Positions 50,881 through 58,219 of a DNA stretch of 64,000 bases are shown here, piece by piece. This DNA comes from Lachnospiraceae bacterium. GTDB lineage: Bacteria > Bacillota > Clostridia > Lachnospirales > Lachnospiraceae. The translations under genes and the position numbers were made by a program. Position 1 is the stretch's first letter, and each line of letters begins with the position of its first letter. The stretch spans positions 1 through 64,000 of the forward strand of contig SVFN01000003.1 of NCBI GenBank assembly GCA_015056815.1, written 5' to 3'. A model generated the notes under the pieces. The model was not told the origin of the DNA, did not search any database, and saw only the letters and a list, made by a program, of their open reading frames with translations.

Positions 50881-51774
50881 ACAAGAATGGCTTTGCAGCT
50901 ATCTGCGCTTGAAGCAGTTTGGAACCGCAAACAGAGAAGTGGGAAGCGGATTCAAGAGTTGCAAATGTTAAAACGAATGCTTTCCTATTCTCGTGGCTTT
51001 GGCGAGCGCGGATTGTTTCAAACACTTGCAGAGGATCTTAAAAACTATGGAAAACAGATGAGCGAAGAGCAGAAGAAAAATATCGCCAATGTTTTGACCA
51101 ATGAGTTCCCGGCAGGCTCCGGTAAGAAAACCTATTCAAAGTGTGTGTTTATTGAAGAGGAAGATGCGGATTATAAACCCTCTGCCACGTTCTTAGAAAT
51201 GCTTGAAAATAAAGAGTTCTATCATATCATGGAAGAACTGATCGAATTCGGAATCAGCAGATATGAACGAGATTATAGAAAGAATTATGGAGATACGGAT
51301 CTTGTGCTCTATCAGAAGTATACCTATGAAGATGTTTGCAGACTTCTGAATTGGGAGAATAACGAGGTGCCACTGAATATCGGTGGATATAAGTTTGATC
51401 GCAAGACAAAGACCTTTCCTGTTTTCATCAATTATGATAAGGCAGAGGATATCAGTGATACGATGAAATACGAGGATCATTTTATGAACCGGAGAATGCT
51501 CATTGCGATTTCCAAATCCGGTCGTAGCTTAGAGTCGGAGGATGTACAGAATTTCCTAAAGGCAAAAGAGCGAGGGATACGTGTAGAGCTGTTTGTCCGG
51601 AAGAATAAAGATGATAAGATATCGAAAGAATTCTATTATCTCGGTTCGATGACTGCGAGCGGCAGAGCCGAGGAGTTTGTAATGGCGAATACGAATAAGA
51701 CGGCCGTGGAGATTGAGTGGATCTTAAATGAGCCGGTACGGGAAGATATTTACGAATACATTGTAAGCACATAG
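50881..51774 (+). pseudogene. C-terminal remnant of a DUF3427 DEAD/DEAH helicase
   Basis: The frame opens after a TAG at 50878, and ATG 50887 has no ribosome site. It encodes 295 residues resembling the tail of SSL2-type helicases of the DUF3427 group: VLYQKYTYEDVCRLLNWENN, FPVFINYDKAEDISDTMKYE, RVELFVRKNKDD, EFYYLGSM. The nuclease and helicase domains that normally precede are absent. It lies 12 bp before a NUDIX hydrolase gene, the usual neighbour of full DUF3427 helicases. It may still be translated as a lone domain. Confidence 0.7.
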
Positions 51775-51786
51775 GAAGGAAAAAAG

Positions 51787-52395
51787 ATGGAGACATTTAC
51801 AGTTGACAGTATATTAGAAGCAGATTATGGATGTGAGGAAACAGGGAGAACCTCTCCCATGGCGGTTCTTAAGTTAATCAGTGATTCGGGAAATGGAGAG
51901 GAACGAGACGTGGAGGTTTCGGAAGAAATCCTTGCCAAAAGAGGGATTACAGAGGGAAAGAAAGTCTGTTTCACTAAGGATGGTGAGATATTAAAATATA
52001 TCCATGTCGTGGCTGCCGTGATCTGCGCAGAAGAAAACGGAGAGAAAAAGATCTTCTCCACCGCAAGAGGATATGGAGAGTTTAAAGGATGGTGGGAATT
52101 CCCGGGCGGAAAGATCGAGCCGGGAGAAACACCACAGGAAGCACTGATCCGGGAGATCCGCGAGGAGCTTACAGCACAGATCGAAGTAGGAGATCTGCTC
52201 CGGACGATCGAGTATGATTATCCGGATTTTCATCTTTCCATGGACTGCTTCTGGGCGAAGGTGAGCGCCGGTAAACTGGTATTAAAAGAAGCTGAGGCGG
52301 CAAGATGGCTTACAAGAGGCGAACTGGATGAAATCAAATGGCTCCCGGCTGATCTGGAGTTGATTGGAGATATTAAGGAGAACTTTGATTTATGA
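51787..52395 (+). CDS. NUDIX hydrolase with N-terminal extension
   Basis: A 202-residue protein. Residues 1-72 are a small beta-rich extension (SPMAVLKLISDSGNGEERDV). Residues 75-200 are a MutT-like NUDIX domain with a complete box, GGKIEPGETPQEALIREIRE followed by EL, and GEFKGWWEFPGG before it. The family cleaves nucleoside triphosphates, often oxidised ones. AGGAAAAAAG supports ATG 51787. The same extension and neighbourhood occur with DUF3427 helicases, so it is probably the surviving half of a two-gene unit. It overlaps the next gene by 4 nt. Confidence 0.85.
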   Translation: METFTVDSILEADYGCEETGRTSPMAVLKLISDSGNGEERDVEVSEEILAKRGITEGKKVCFTKDGEILKYIHVVAAVICAEENGEKKIFSTARGYGEFKGWWEFPGGKIEPGETPQEALIREIREELTAQIEVGDLLRTIEYDYPDFHLSMDCFWAKVSAGKLVLKEAEAARWLTRGELDEIKWLPADLELIGDIKENFDL

Positions 52396-52865
52396 GTACG
52401 ATCAGATTTGACACAGCAGGTAAAAATGATATATCGGAATTGATCCGTTTGAGAATTGCATATATGATAGATGATTTTGGATCCATCAGTGATTATGAGC
52501 GTCAATGTATGGAAGAGCAGCTTCCGGGATATTTCGAAAGAAGACTTGGAAAAGAACTGATCGCATTTGTGGCAAGAGCGGAAGGGAGATTGGTTGCAGC
52601 GGCATATTTGCTGATCATTGAGAAGCCGGCAAATCCTTTTTTATCGAATGGACTGGACGGGGAAGTGCTCAGCGTATACACAGAGAATGAGTACCGTGGG
52701 CAGGGAATCTGCACACAGCTGATGAAGAATATGATCGAATATGCAAAAGAGAACGAATTGTGCCGGATCGACCTGATGGCAACGGATGAGGGATATCCGA
52801 TCTATAAAAAGGTCGGGTTTGAAGATAAGGTGCAGAAATATATTGATATGCGGCTGGAATTGTAA
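52392..52865 (+). CDS. GNAT acetyltransferase
   Basis: A 157-residue N-acetyltransferase. The acetyl-CoA-binding core is VLSVYTENEYRGQGICTQLM with the R-x-x-G-x-G/A pattern, and the closing part, DLMATDEGYPIYKKVGFED, is typical of the fold. It overlaps the NUDIX gene by 4 nt, so the two are translated together. The acceptor is unknown. Confidence 0.85.
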   Translation: MSTIRFDTAGKNDISELIRLRIAYMIDDFGSISDYERQCMEEQLPGYFERRLGKELIAFVARAEGRLVAAAYLLIIEKPANPFLSNGLDGEVLSVYTENEYRGQGICTQLMKNMIEYAKENELCRIDLMATDEGYPIYKKVGFEDKVQKYIDMRLEL

Positions 52866-53017
52866 ATTAAATTGTTATGTGTGGTGTTTTTTTGCATAGC
52901 AATTATATAATGCTTCAAAGGGAATGTCTTATTTTGTTTTGTGCTATTTAGATGATAACTGATGTGATCCCGAACTAAGAGCAGAACTTCTTAAGGCATC
53001 AAAAAGAGGAGAAAAAT

Positions 53018-53338
53018 ATGAAACAGGAAACTATAGAGCGAATCAGAAAATTTACCGAGGATCGGGACTGGGATCAGTTTCATTCACCGGCAAATCTGGC
53101 AAAGTCAATCGTGATTGAAGCGGCGGAACTTTTGGAATGCTTCCAATGGTCTGATGAAGAATATGATTTAGAACATATCAAGGAAGAACTGGCAGATGTG
53201 ATAGTTTATAGCCAGAATCTTTTGGACAAGCTCGGGCTGGATGCAGATGAGATTATCAATAACAAGATGACACAGAATGAAGCCAAATATCCGGTTGAAA
53301 AGGCTAAGGGAAAGGCGGACAAATATACTGATTTGTAG
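53018..53338 (+). CDS. MazG-like nucleotide pyrophosphohydrolase
   Basis: A 106-residue all-alpha enzyme. The metal-binding signature is spread over VIEAAELLECFQWSDEE and ELADVIVYSQNL, the E-x2-E and E-x2-D pairs of the MazG/iMazG family. It starts RIRKFTEDRDWDQFHSPAN, typical of the stand-alone type that hydrolyses dNTPs. GAGGAG supports ATG 53018. Nucleotide hydrolases of this kind are frequent in defence regions and next to DUF3427 units. Confidence 0.88.
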   Translation: MKQETIERIRKFTEDRDWDQFHSPANLAKSIVIEAAELLECFQWSDEEYDLEHIKEELADVIVYSQNLLDKLGLDADEIINNKMTQNEAKYPVEKAKGKADKYTDL

Positions 53339-53454
53339 GAAAGACGGGATGGCAAAAATCACTGGAAGAGAGGAACCTTAATATCACCGATGACAGATTG
53401 TATTTCATCAAGGCTTTTGCTGCCTAAAGGTTACTAATATGGAGCAAATAACAT

Positions 53455-54630
53455 ATGACAGATCAAATTTCAAAGATCGGATACGATCTGAAGATAGAAG
53501 CAAAATATCATAATACGCTGGATATTGAGGGCTTTTCTCATATGATGAAAGATCCCTCTTATTGTTATAAGTTTTATTGGCTGGAAGCAATCGTGCAGCT
53601 TATTTCCGAGGGGATAGAGCAGACGACGTTTGATGCCGTGATCAATGAAATGATCTGTAATGCATGGTATTCGGTGAGGGAGTTTCATATTCATCTTTCC
53701 GGCATGCAGGCGGACGGGCAGGTGCGTGACGGACTGGAACGGGCGGTCATGAGGCTGACAGAACTCAGTGAGCTACCGGCAAATGCTTCGAAGGTGGAGA
53801 TCAAAAACGCGATCAGAGAGCATGACGATGAGCTTAAGGCGGCGAAGGGACAGCTCACCAATATGGTTCCGTATCGTGCACTCGCAGGTTTTTTTGCGCG
53901 GGATGATTCTACGGTAGACTGGAACAGTGTGCGCAGGATGACGGCGTATATTGAGAAGATCAACCGGGATGTGGTGCTTCTGCCGTACACGCTTGGAGAA
54001 TCCGGTAAGCTGAAGAAGGAGATTTATTTTCAGCCGTCCTGGATCGAGATGATTCAGGATAATACGGTTTCCATTCTCGGGTGGATTCAGTATGAGAAAG
54101 TGAAATGGCTGCAGAACAATAATCCGGAGGTGCCGGGGCTTGTATATAAGCTCGCTCCGATGGATGAGAAGATGCGGAAGTTGAATCATGTGCGCAAGCT
54201 CTGGGAGGGAATTCTTACATTCAGTGAAGTGAAGGATGTATTTACCGGAGAAGCGGTGATCCCGAAGCAGTATGATGTGGATCATTTTATCCCTTGGTCG
54301 TTTGTGATGAATGATGAACTTTGGAATCTGATGCCGATGGATGCGTCATTAAACAGTGCGAAAAGCAACCGGTTGCCGAAGTGGGATCCGTTTTTTGCAA
54401 GGTTTGCGCAAAATCAGTTTCTTTTATACGGGTTTATCCATGAGAAGGCGGGAATTCATAAATTGTTTGAGGCCTGTTACCGCGATAACCTGCATTCGAT
54501 CTGGGCAGGACAGGAATTGTACCGGAAGGGAAATTCAAAAGAGGAATTTTATGGTATTCTGGAGAGGAATATGAGACCGGTTTACGATTCGGCGAGACGA
54601 CAGGGGTATGAGATCTGGAGCAGGGGATAG
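53455..54630 (+). CDS. HNH endonuclease
   Basis: A 391-residue protein. The C-terminal part (about 255-330) has the HNH pattern VFTGEAVIPKQYDVDHFIPW, NLMPMDASLNSAKSNRLPKW. The N-terminal 250 residues are helical with no motif I know (YKFYWLEAIVQLISEGIEQ). GGAG before ATG 53455 is weak. This layout fits single-protein nucleases seen in restriction-rich loci, but no methyltransferase is adjacent, so its target and self-protection are unclear. A tiny 23-codon frame at 54665-54736 follows and looks like a remnant. Confidence 0.8.
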   Translation: MTDQISKIGYDLKIEAKYHNTLDIEGFSHMMKDPSYCYKFYWLEAIVQLISEGIEQTTFDAVINEMICNAWYSVREFHIHLSGMQADGQVRDGLERAVMRLTELSELPANASKVEIKNAIREHDDELKAAKGQLTNMVPYRALAGFFARDDSTVDWNSVRRMTAYIEKINRDVVLLPYTLGESGKLKKEIYFQPSWIEMIQDNTVSILGWIQYEKVKWLQNNNPEVPGLVYKLAPMDEKMRKLNHVRKLWEGILTFSEVKDVFTGEAVIPKQYDVDHFIPWSFVMNDELWNLMPMDASLNSAKSNRLPKWDPFFARFAQNQFLLYGFIHEKAGIHKLFEACYRDNLHSIWAGQELYRKGNSKEEFYGILERNMRPVYDSARRQGYEIWSRG

Positions 54631-54801
54631 ACGAGATATAAGAAATATTGCCAAAGGAAATGAGATGAGTAGATTAAAAGAACTACTGAAGCTTGCAGAC
54701 GATATAAGACACCGCTTAATGACGGGGACGCAGTAATCACGCCGGCATTTAACATGTGCTAAATTATGAAACGGCAGTCCTAAAAAAATCAAAAAATACT
54801 A

Positions 54802-54832
54802 TTGACTCTCACGTTACGTGATGGGCTACGAT
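54802..54832 (+). promoter_or_regulatory. MerR-type promoter with operator dyad
   Basis: TTGACT (54802-54807), an unusually long 19-bp spacer and TACGAT (54827-54832), the arrangement that MerR proteins activate by DNA distortion. The dyad TCACG-TTA-CGTGA (54809-54821) lies in the spacer, so the gene is probably autoregulated. Confidence 0.8.
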
Positions 54833-54863
54833 ATCTTCATCAGGAAGCAGGAGGATGATCATA

Positions 54864-55727
54864 ATGAAAACAGTCAAAGAAGTATCAAAGCTTACAGGTA
54901 TCTCGGTGCGCACGCTTCATTACTATGATGAAATCGGTCTTTTTAAGCCCTCAGAAGTAACGGAAGCAGGATATCGGCTTTATGACGATAAAGCCCTGGA
55001 AAAGCTTGGTCAGATACTGGTATTCCGCGAGCTGGATCTTCCGCTTGCAGACATTAAACTCATTATGGATAATCCTGATCTTGATTGTAACAGTGTTTTG
55101 GCAAAACAGCGTGAAATGCTCTGTCTTAAAAAGCAGAGACTGGAGCGTATTATTGCCAATCTGGACAATATGTTGAAAGGAGATCGTAGTATGGACTTTA
55201 CTGCATTTAATGAAACGGAACTTCAGACAATGTTTTCAGATATGCTGCAGAATTTGAATGAATCTCAGAAACAGATTTTCATTGATCATTACGGCAGCAT
55301 TGAAGCGTGGGAGAAACACCTGATGGAGAGTGCCTCAGATGAAAAGGTTCAGAAGAATTTTGCAAAAATGGTTGAATGGTATGGGGACAAGGACGCTGTC
55401 AAAGAATCCATGAAGAATCCGCCCGGATCAGAGGTGTTCAAAGCATATCAGAAGAGGATCGACAGTATCTGCAGGAAACTGTTTGATCTGAGGGAGACGG
55501 ATGTGAATTCTTTTGAAGTCAGACAGCTGATCGGTGAATATGATTTTGTGGCAAAGCAGCTCTATCAGGTTGAGGATGCCAAACCGCTTCTGATGGATAT
55601 TGCAAGAGAATATCGGGAAAACGATGAATTGGCGCAGGGCGTGGATTACGTTTACGGGAGCGGAGCTGCAAAATATATAGGCGGAGCGATCGAAGCATTT
55701 TATACATCGCCGGGATTTTTCAAGTAA
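54864..55727 (+). CDS. MerR-family regulator with TipAS-like domain
   Basis: A 287-residue regulator. Residues about 3-70 are a MerR winged helix (EVSKLTGISVRTLHYYDEIG, SEVTEAGYRLYDD), followed by a coiled coil and a helical TipAS-like sensor domain (about 125-285: QKQIFIDHYGSIEAWEKHLM, GAIEAFYTSPGFF), which in TipA, Mta and SkgA binds hydrophobic or peptide drugs. AGGAGG (54849-54854) supports ATG 54864 over the abutting ATG 54855. No target drug exporter is adjacent, so it may regulate at a distance or only itself. Its stop codon lies in a direct repeat flanking a small mobile-like element. Confidence 0.88.
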   Translation: MKTVKEVSKLTGISVRTLHYYDEIGLFKPSEVTEAGYRLYDDKALEKLGQILVFRELDLPLADIKLIMDNPDLDCNSVLAKQREMLCLKKQRLERIIANLDNMLKGDRSMDFTAFNETELQTMFSDMLQNLNESQKQIFIDHYGSIEAWEKHLMESASDEKVQKNFAKMVEWYGDKDAVKESMKNPPGSEVFKAYQKRIDSICRKLFDLRETDVNSFEVRQLIGEYDFVAKQLYQVEDAKPLLMDIAREYRENDELAQGVDYVYGSGAAKYIGGAIEAFYTSPGFFK

Positions 55728-55958
55728 TACGTTATAGGTAATTGCGAAACACTTTTTTTCAGGTGCTCGAGTTGTGTAATATGCATAATTCCGGCAACAG
55801 ACCCTCGGAAAACGTCGGTACTTAGGTGCTGTATTTTAGCACCTTATGTACCGCTACGTTTTTCATGGAGCGAGAGCGTGTCTGTAGAGGAATTGTGCGT
55901 AGTGCATAACGAGGGATTGTCAATAACATAGTTTCGCAAACGTCTAAGTAATACGTTA
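55722..55958. mobile_element. MITE-like element flanked by 13-bp direct repeats
   Basis: AAGTAATACGTTA occurs at 55722-55734 (including the MerR stop codon) and again at 55946-55958. Between them lie 211 bp that form a long imperfect dyad: TTGCGAAAC (55742-55750) with GTTTCGCAA (55931-55939), ACAGAC with GTCTGT, AAAACGT with ACGTTTT, GGTAC with GTACC, and a tip AGGTGCT/AGCACCT around GTATTTT. No ORF is present. The layout fits a miniature inverted-repeat element with a target duplication; a large structured RNA is an alternative. Confidence 0.55.
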
Positions 55959-56085
55959 ATATGCGGGGATACTTACATCGTGTCATAGTAAATAGTTTGC
56001 TTCGTATCAGCAACATTGATGTGTGTGTAACTCTAAATTCTTATCCGGGACATTGTAACTGAACTGAGGGGCAGGAGATGAGTGC

Positions 56086-56448
56086 ATGAGGATATTGGCG
56101 ATTGATGATGAAAAAAATTTGTTGCAGGTTCTGACAGATACTTTACACAGAGTCTGCGAGAAAGAAGATACGATCGTCGCTTTTTCAAAGGCTAAAGACC
56201 TTGCAAAATGCGAAAACAAGACCTTTGATGTAGCGTTTATAGACATGAAGCTGGGATATCTGAGCGGGGTGGATTTCGCACAGGAGCTTTTAAGGTATTC
56301 CCCGCATTGTAATATTATTTATGTCACGGCTGACGATATGGTTCATGCCAGTGTTTTTCAAACAAGACCGAGCGGCTATGTGCTTAAGCCTTATACGGAT
56401 GATGAGATCCGGGCCGAACTGGATAACTTACGTTATCCGGCTAAATAA
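56086..56448 (+). CDS. Stand-alone response-regulator receiver domain
   Basis: A 120-residue receiver domain with all key residues: the acidic pair in AIDDEKN, phospho-acceptor Asp in VAFIDMKLG, the Thr in IIYVTADD and Lys in YVLKPYTDDE. Its style matches receivers of LytTR regulators, but the output domain is missing and the protein ends right after the receiver (LDNLRYPAK*). It may be a true single-domain regulator or the 5' half of a truncated gene. No histidine kinase is nearby. GGGGCAGGAGATG gives weak ribosome-site support. Confidence 0.82.
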   Translation: MRILAIDDEKNLLQVLTDTLHRVCEKEDTIVAFSKAKDLAKCENKTFDVAFIDMKLGYLSGVDFAQELLRYSPHCNIIYVTADDMVHASVFQTRPSGYVLKPYTDDEIRAELDNLRYPAK

Positions 56449-56478
56449 CCCAAATTATTACTACTCCTTTCCTATAAT

Positions 56479-56505
56479 ACAGCGGCACCCTTAATAAGGG
56501 TGTCG
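56479..56505. terminator. Hairpin between convergent genes
   Basis: AGCGGCACCCTT (56479-56490) pairs with AAGGGTGTCGCT (56494-56505), with one G-U pair, between the receiver gene (+) and the anti-sigma gene (-). There is no T-run on either side, so the strength as a terminator is doubtful. Confidence 0.45.
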
Positions 56506-56545
56506 CTCAGACTGTAGACTGCCACAGTTGTGACAGCCTTGTTTA

Positions 56546-57409
56546 TTAGTTTAATCCACTGATTTTATCCGGTATGAGAAAGGTTACTTCTCCCATGGAC
56601 ATCGGACCTACCTCTCCCTGTGCAAAATAGATATTCAGCTGATCGTTCTCATCCATATAAAACTGTGTACGGTCTGAAATGGATTTGAAATCATCTTCAG
56701 GCATATCGCTGTCGATCCAATAACTTTTATTTTCATCTTCCTTCATTTCTTTTCTCATTTGTTCTGCGATGTAATTGCTGATCTCAGAAAACCTGACATC
56801 TTTGTCACTTGGATACAATTGATCCCAGGTGATCCTTTTTCCGCTTTGCTTGTCAACTGTATAAAATACCGCATGTGAATAGCTGTCCGCAGATGATTCG
56901 CAGATGCTAAGCTTTATGCTAAGCCAGCGCGCATTGTCGGTGATGGTCTGTGTCTCGACATTTGTGGTTTTTACGCTGTTTTCTCTGGCAACTTCTTCCT
57001 TGAAGGTTTTGATCATTTTATCTGTTGTGGCGGTTATCTCCACATTGATCTCGTCTGCCGTTTCCTGTGCGGCCAAAGAAGCAGGATCATTGGCAGTCAT
57101 ATCACCGGTTACGATCCCATCGGCTTTTATGTTGGCGTCATGCCTTTCATCCTCATAATGGTATTCCCGCAACGTTACCAGCTTAAAATAAGTACCAATG
57201 ACCGGTAAACCCTGCAATGCTTCGGCTGCGTTTGAATTGATATTGGGTATGGCAATGCTGATCGCAAGGACCGCAGCGGCTGCGAGGCCGAAGCCGTGGG
57301 CCGGAGTAGTTCTAACGGCTTTGCGGCGTGCTGTTTGAGGACTTTCTGCCTCTAAGATATAACGATCGTCGATTCCGTTCATTCCTGTCAAAAAATCTTC
57401 TCTTTTCAT
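56546..57409 (-). CDS. RsiV-like anti-sigma factor (DUF3298)
   Basis: A 287-residue single-pass membrane protein. The short cytosolic part (about 1-35) precedes a membrane helix (GLAAAAVLAISIAIPNI), and the rest lies outside. The external part has the DUF4163/DUF3298 look of B. subtilis RsiV (AVFYTVDKQSGKRITWDQLY, FSEISNYIAEQMRKEM, VTFLIPDKISGL). RsiV binds lysozyme and is then cut to release its sigma factor. The sigma gene ends directly before this gene's start, so the two are translated together. A lysozyme-sensing role is plausible but inferred. Confidence 0.82.
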   Translation of the reverse strand: MKREDFLTGMNGIDDRYILEAESPQTARRKAVRTTPAHGFGLAAAAVLAISIAIPNINSNAAEALQGLPVIGTYFKLVTLREYHYEDERHDANIKADGIVTGDMTANDPASLAAQETADEINVEITATTDKMIKTFKEEVARENSVKTTNVETQTITDNARWLSIKLSICESSADSYSHAVFYTVDKQSGKRITWDQLYPSDKDVRFSEISNYIAEQMRKEMKEDENKSYWIDSDMPEDDFKSISDRTQFYMDENDQLNIYFAQGEVGPMSMGEVTFLIPDKISGLN

Positions 57410-57988
57410 TCATGATCCCTGCCTTTCTTTCTTTTTTTCTTCCTGCTCAAAAGCTTTGCGGCATTTTTTGCGCATTCGGTGAAGCATGACCTTTACATGA
57501 CCTTCGCTAAGTCCGCAAAAATCAGCTGTTTCGGAAATGCTATCCATGTAAAAATACCGTCTTACAAATACGATTCGTTCGCTTGTCGGAAGCGTGTCCA
57601 GAAAGCGGTTCAGTATTTGTGAGATATACAGATTGTTTACGGAAGATTCGGAAAAGTCCCTGCCGTCTCCGATGATTTCATCGATCTCATCCAGAGATTG
57701 GGCCATAATCTGCACCTGCCTTTTTTGGGCATTTTTGGCTTTTGTCATGTTCAAAGCATTGTTTCTGGCAAGCTTTGCCAAATATGCCTTAAGCGAAGCA
57801 GGACGGTTCGGAGGAATGGATTCCCACGCCTGATACCATGTATCGTTCAGACATTCTTCGACATCCTGCGTATCTTTTAATATATGATATGCGATGTGGG
57901 AACAGAGCTTTCCGTACAAACGAGGCAGCGTTTCCAACACAGCTTCCTCTCTGTCGAATAACTGCTCCACGATCTCCAGTTCTTTCAT
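57410..57988 (-). CDS. ECF RNA polymerase sigma factor
   Basis: A 192-residue sigma-70 family factor with regions 2 and 4 only. Region 2 has DVEECLNDTWYQAWESIPP and region 4 has LPTSERIVFVRRYFYMDSIS, ETADFCGLSEGHVKVMLHRM. It pairs with the RsiV-like anti-sigma gene directly downstream, so it probably responds to an envelope signal such as lysozyme. The likely autoregulated promoter lies at 58062-58088. Start ATG 57988 follows AGGAGA on the minus strand. Confidence 0.88.
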   Translation of the reverse strand: MKELEIVEQLFDREEAVLETLPRLYGKLCSHIAYHILKDTQDVEECLNDTWYQAWESIPPNRPASLKAYLAKLARNNALNMTKAKNAQKRQVQIMAQSLDEIDEIIGDGRDFSESSVNNLYISQILNRFLDTLPTSERIVFVRRYFYMDSISETADFCGLSEGHVKVMLHRMRKKCRKAFEQEEKKKERQGS

Positions 57989-58061
57989 TTTGCTGTCTCC
58001 TTATCGTGTAAAATCAAAAAATTGCCTTGTGATTGGTTTTATCGATGCATCTATTATATAA

Positions 58062-58088
58062 GACAACAAGAGAAAGGAAAAGGTTACA
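58062..58088 (-). promoter_or_regulatory. ECF-type promoter of the sigma gene
   Basis: On the minus strand TGTAACC (58088-58082) is followed after 14 bp by GTTGTC (58067-58062). The AAC-core -35 box is typical of ECF promoters, supporting autoregulation. A TATAAT-like box also lies nearby. Confidence 0.55.
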
Positions 58089-58162
58089 GGTTTTTTTACA
58101 AAATCAATGTTTTTTTAAAGTTCATCGTATATAATAAATTTGTATTAGATACGGAACTTAAT

Positions 58163-58190
58163 GTAATGGTACCTGGTACCATTAACTGAA
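58163..58190. repeat. 28-bp palindromic repeat, left copy
   Basis: GTAATGGTACC-T-GGTACCATTA followed by ACTGAA. The centre is a perfect palindrome of two 10-bp arms, TAATGGTACC and GGTACCATTA. An identical copy lies at 61050-61077. It stands 29 bp before the DUF262 gene, downstream of a TATAAT (58130-58135). Confidence 0.9.
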
Positions 58191-58219
58191 GACTAAATAC
58201 AGAAGGGTGTTTTTTAATT

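Noticed and set aside
58143-58158. TACGGAACTTAATG as another three-arm leader copy
   Set aside because: It shares only a short core with the element; the CTTAC/GTAAG arms are missing.
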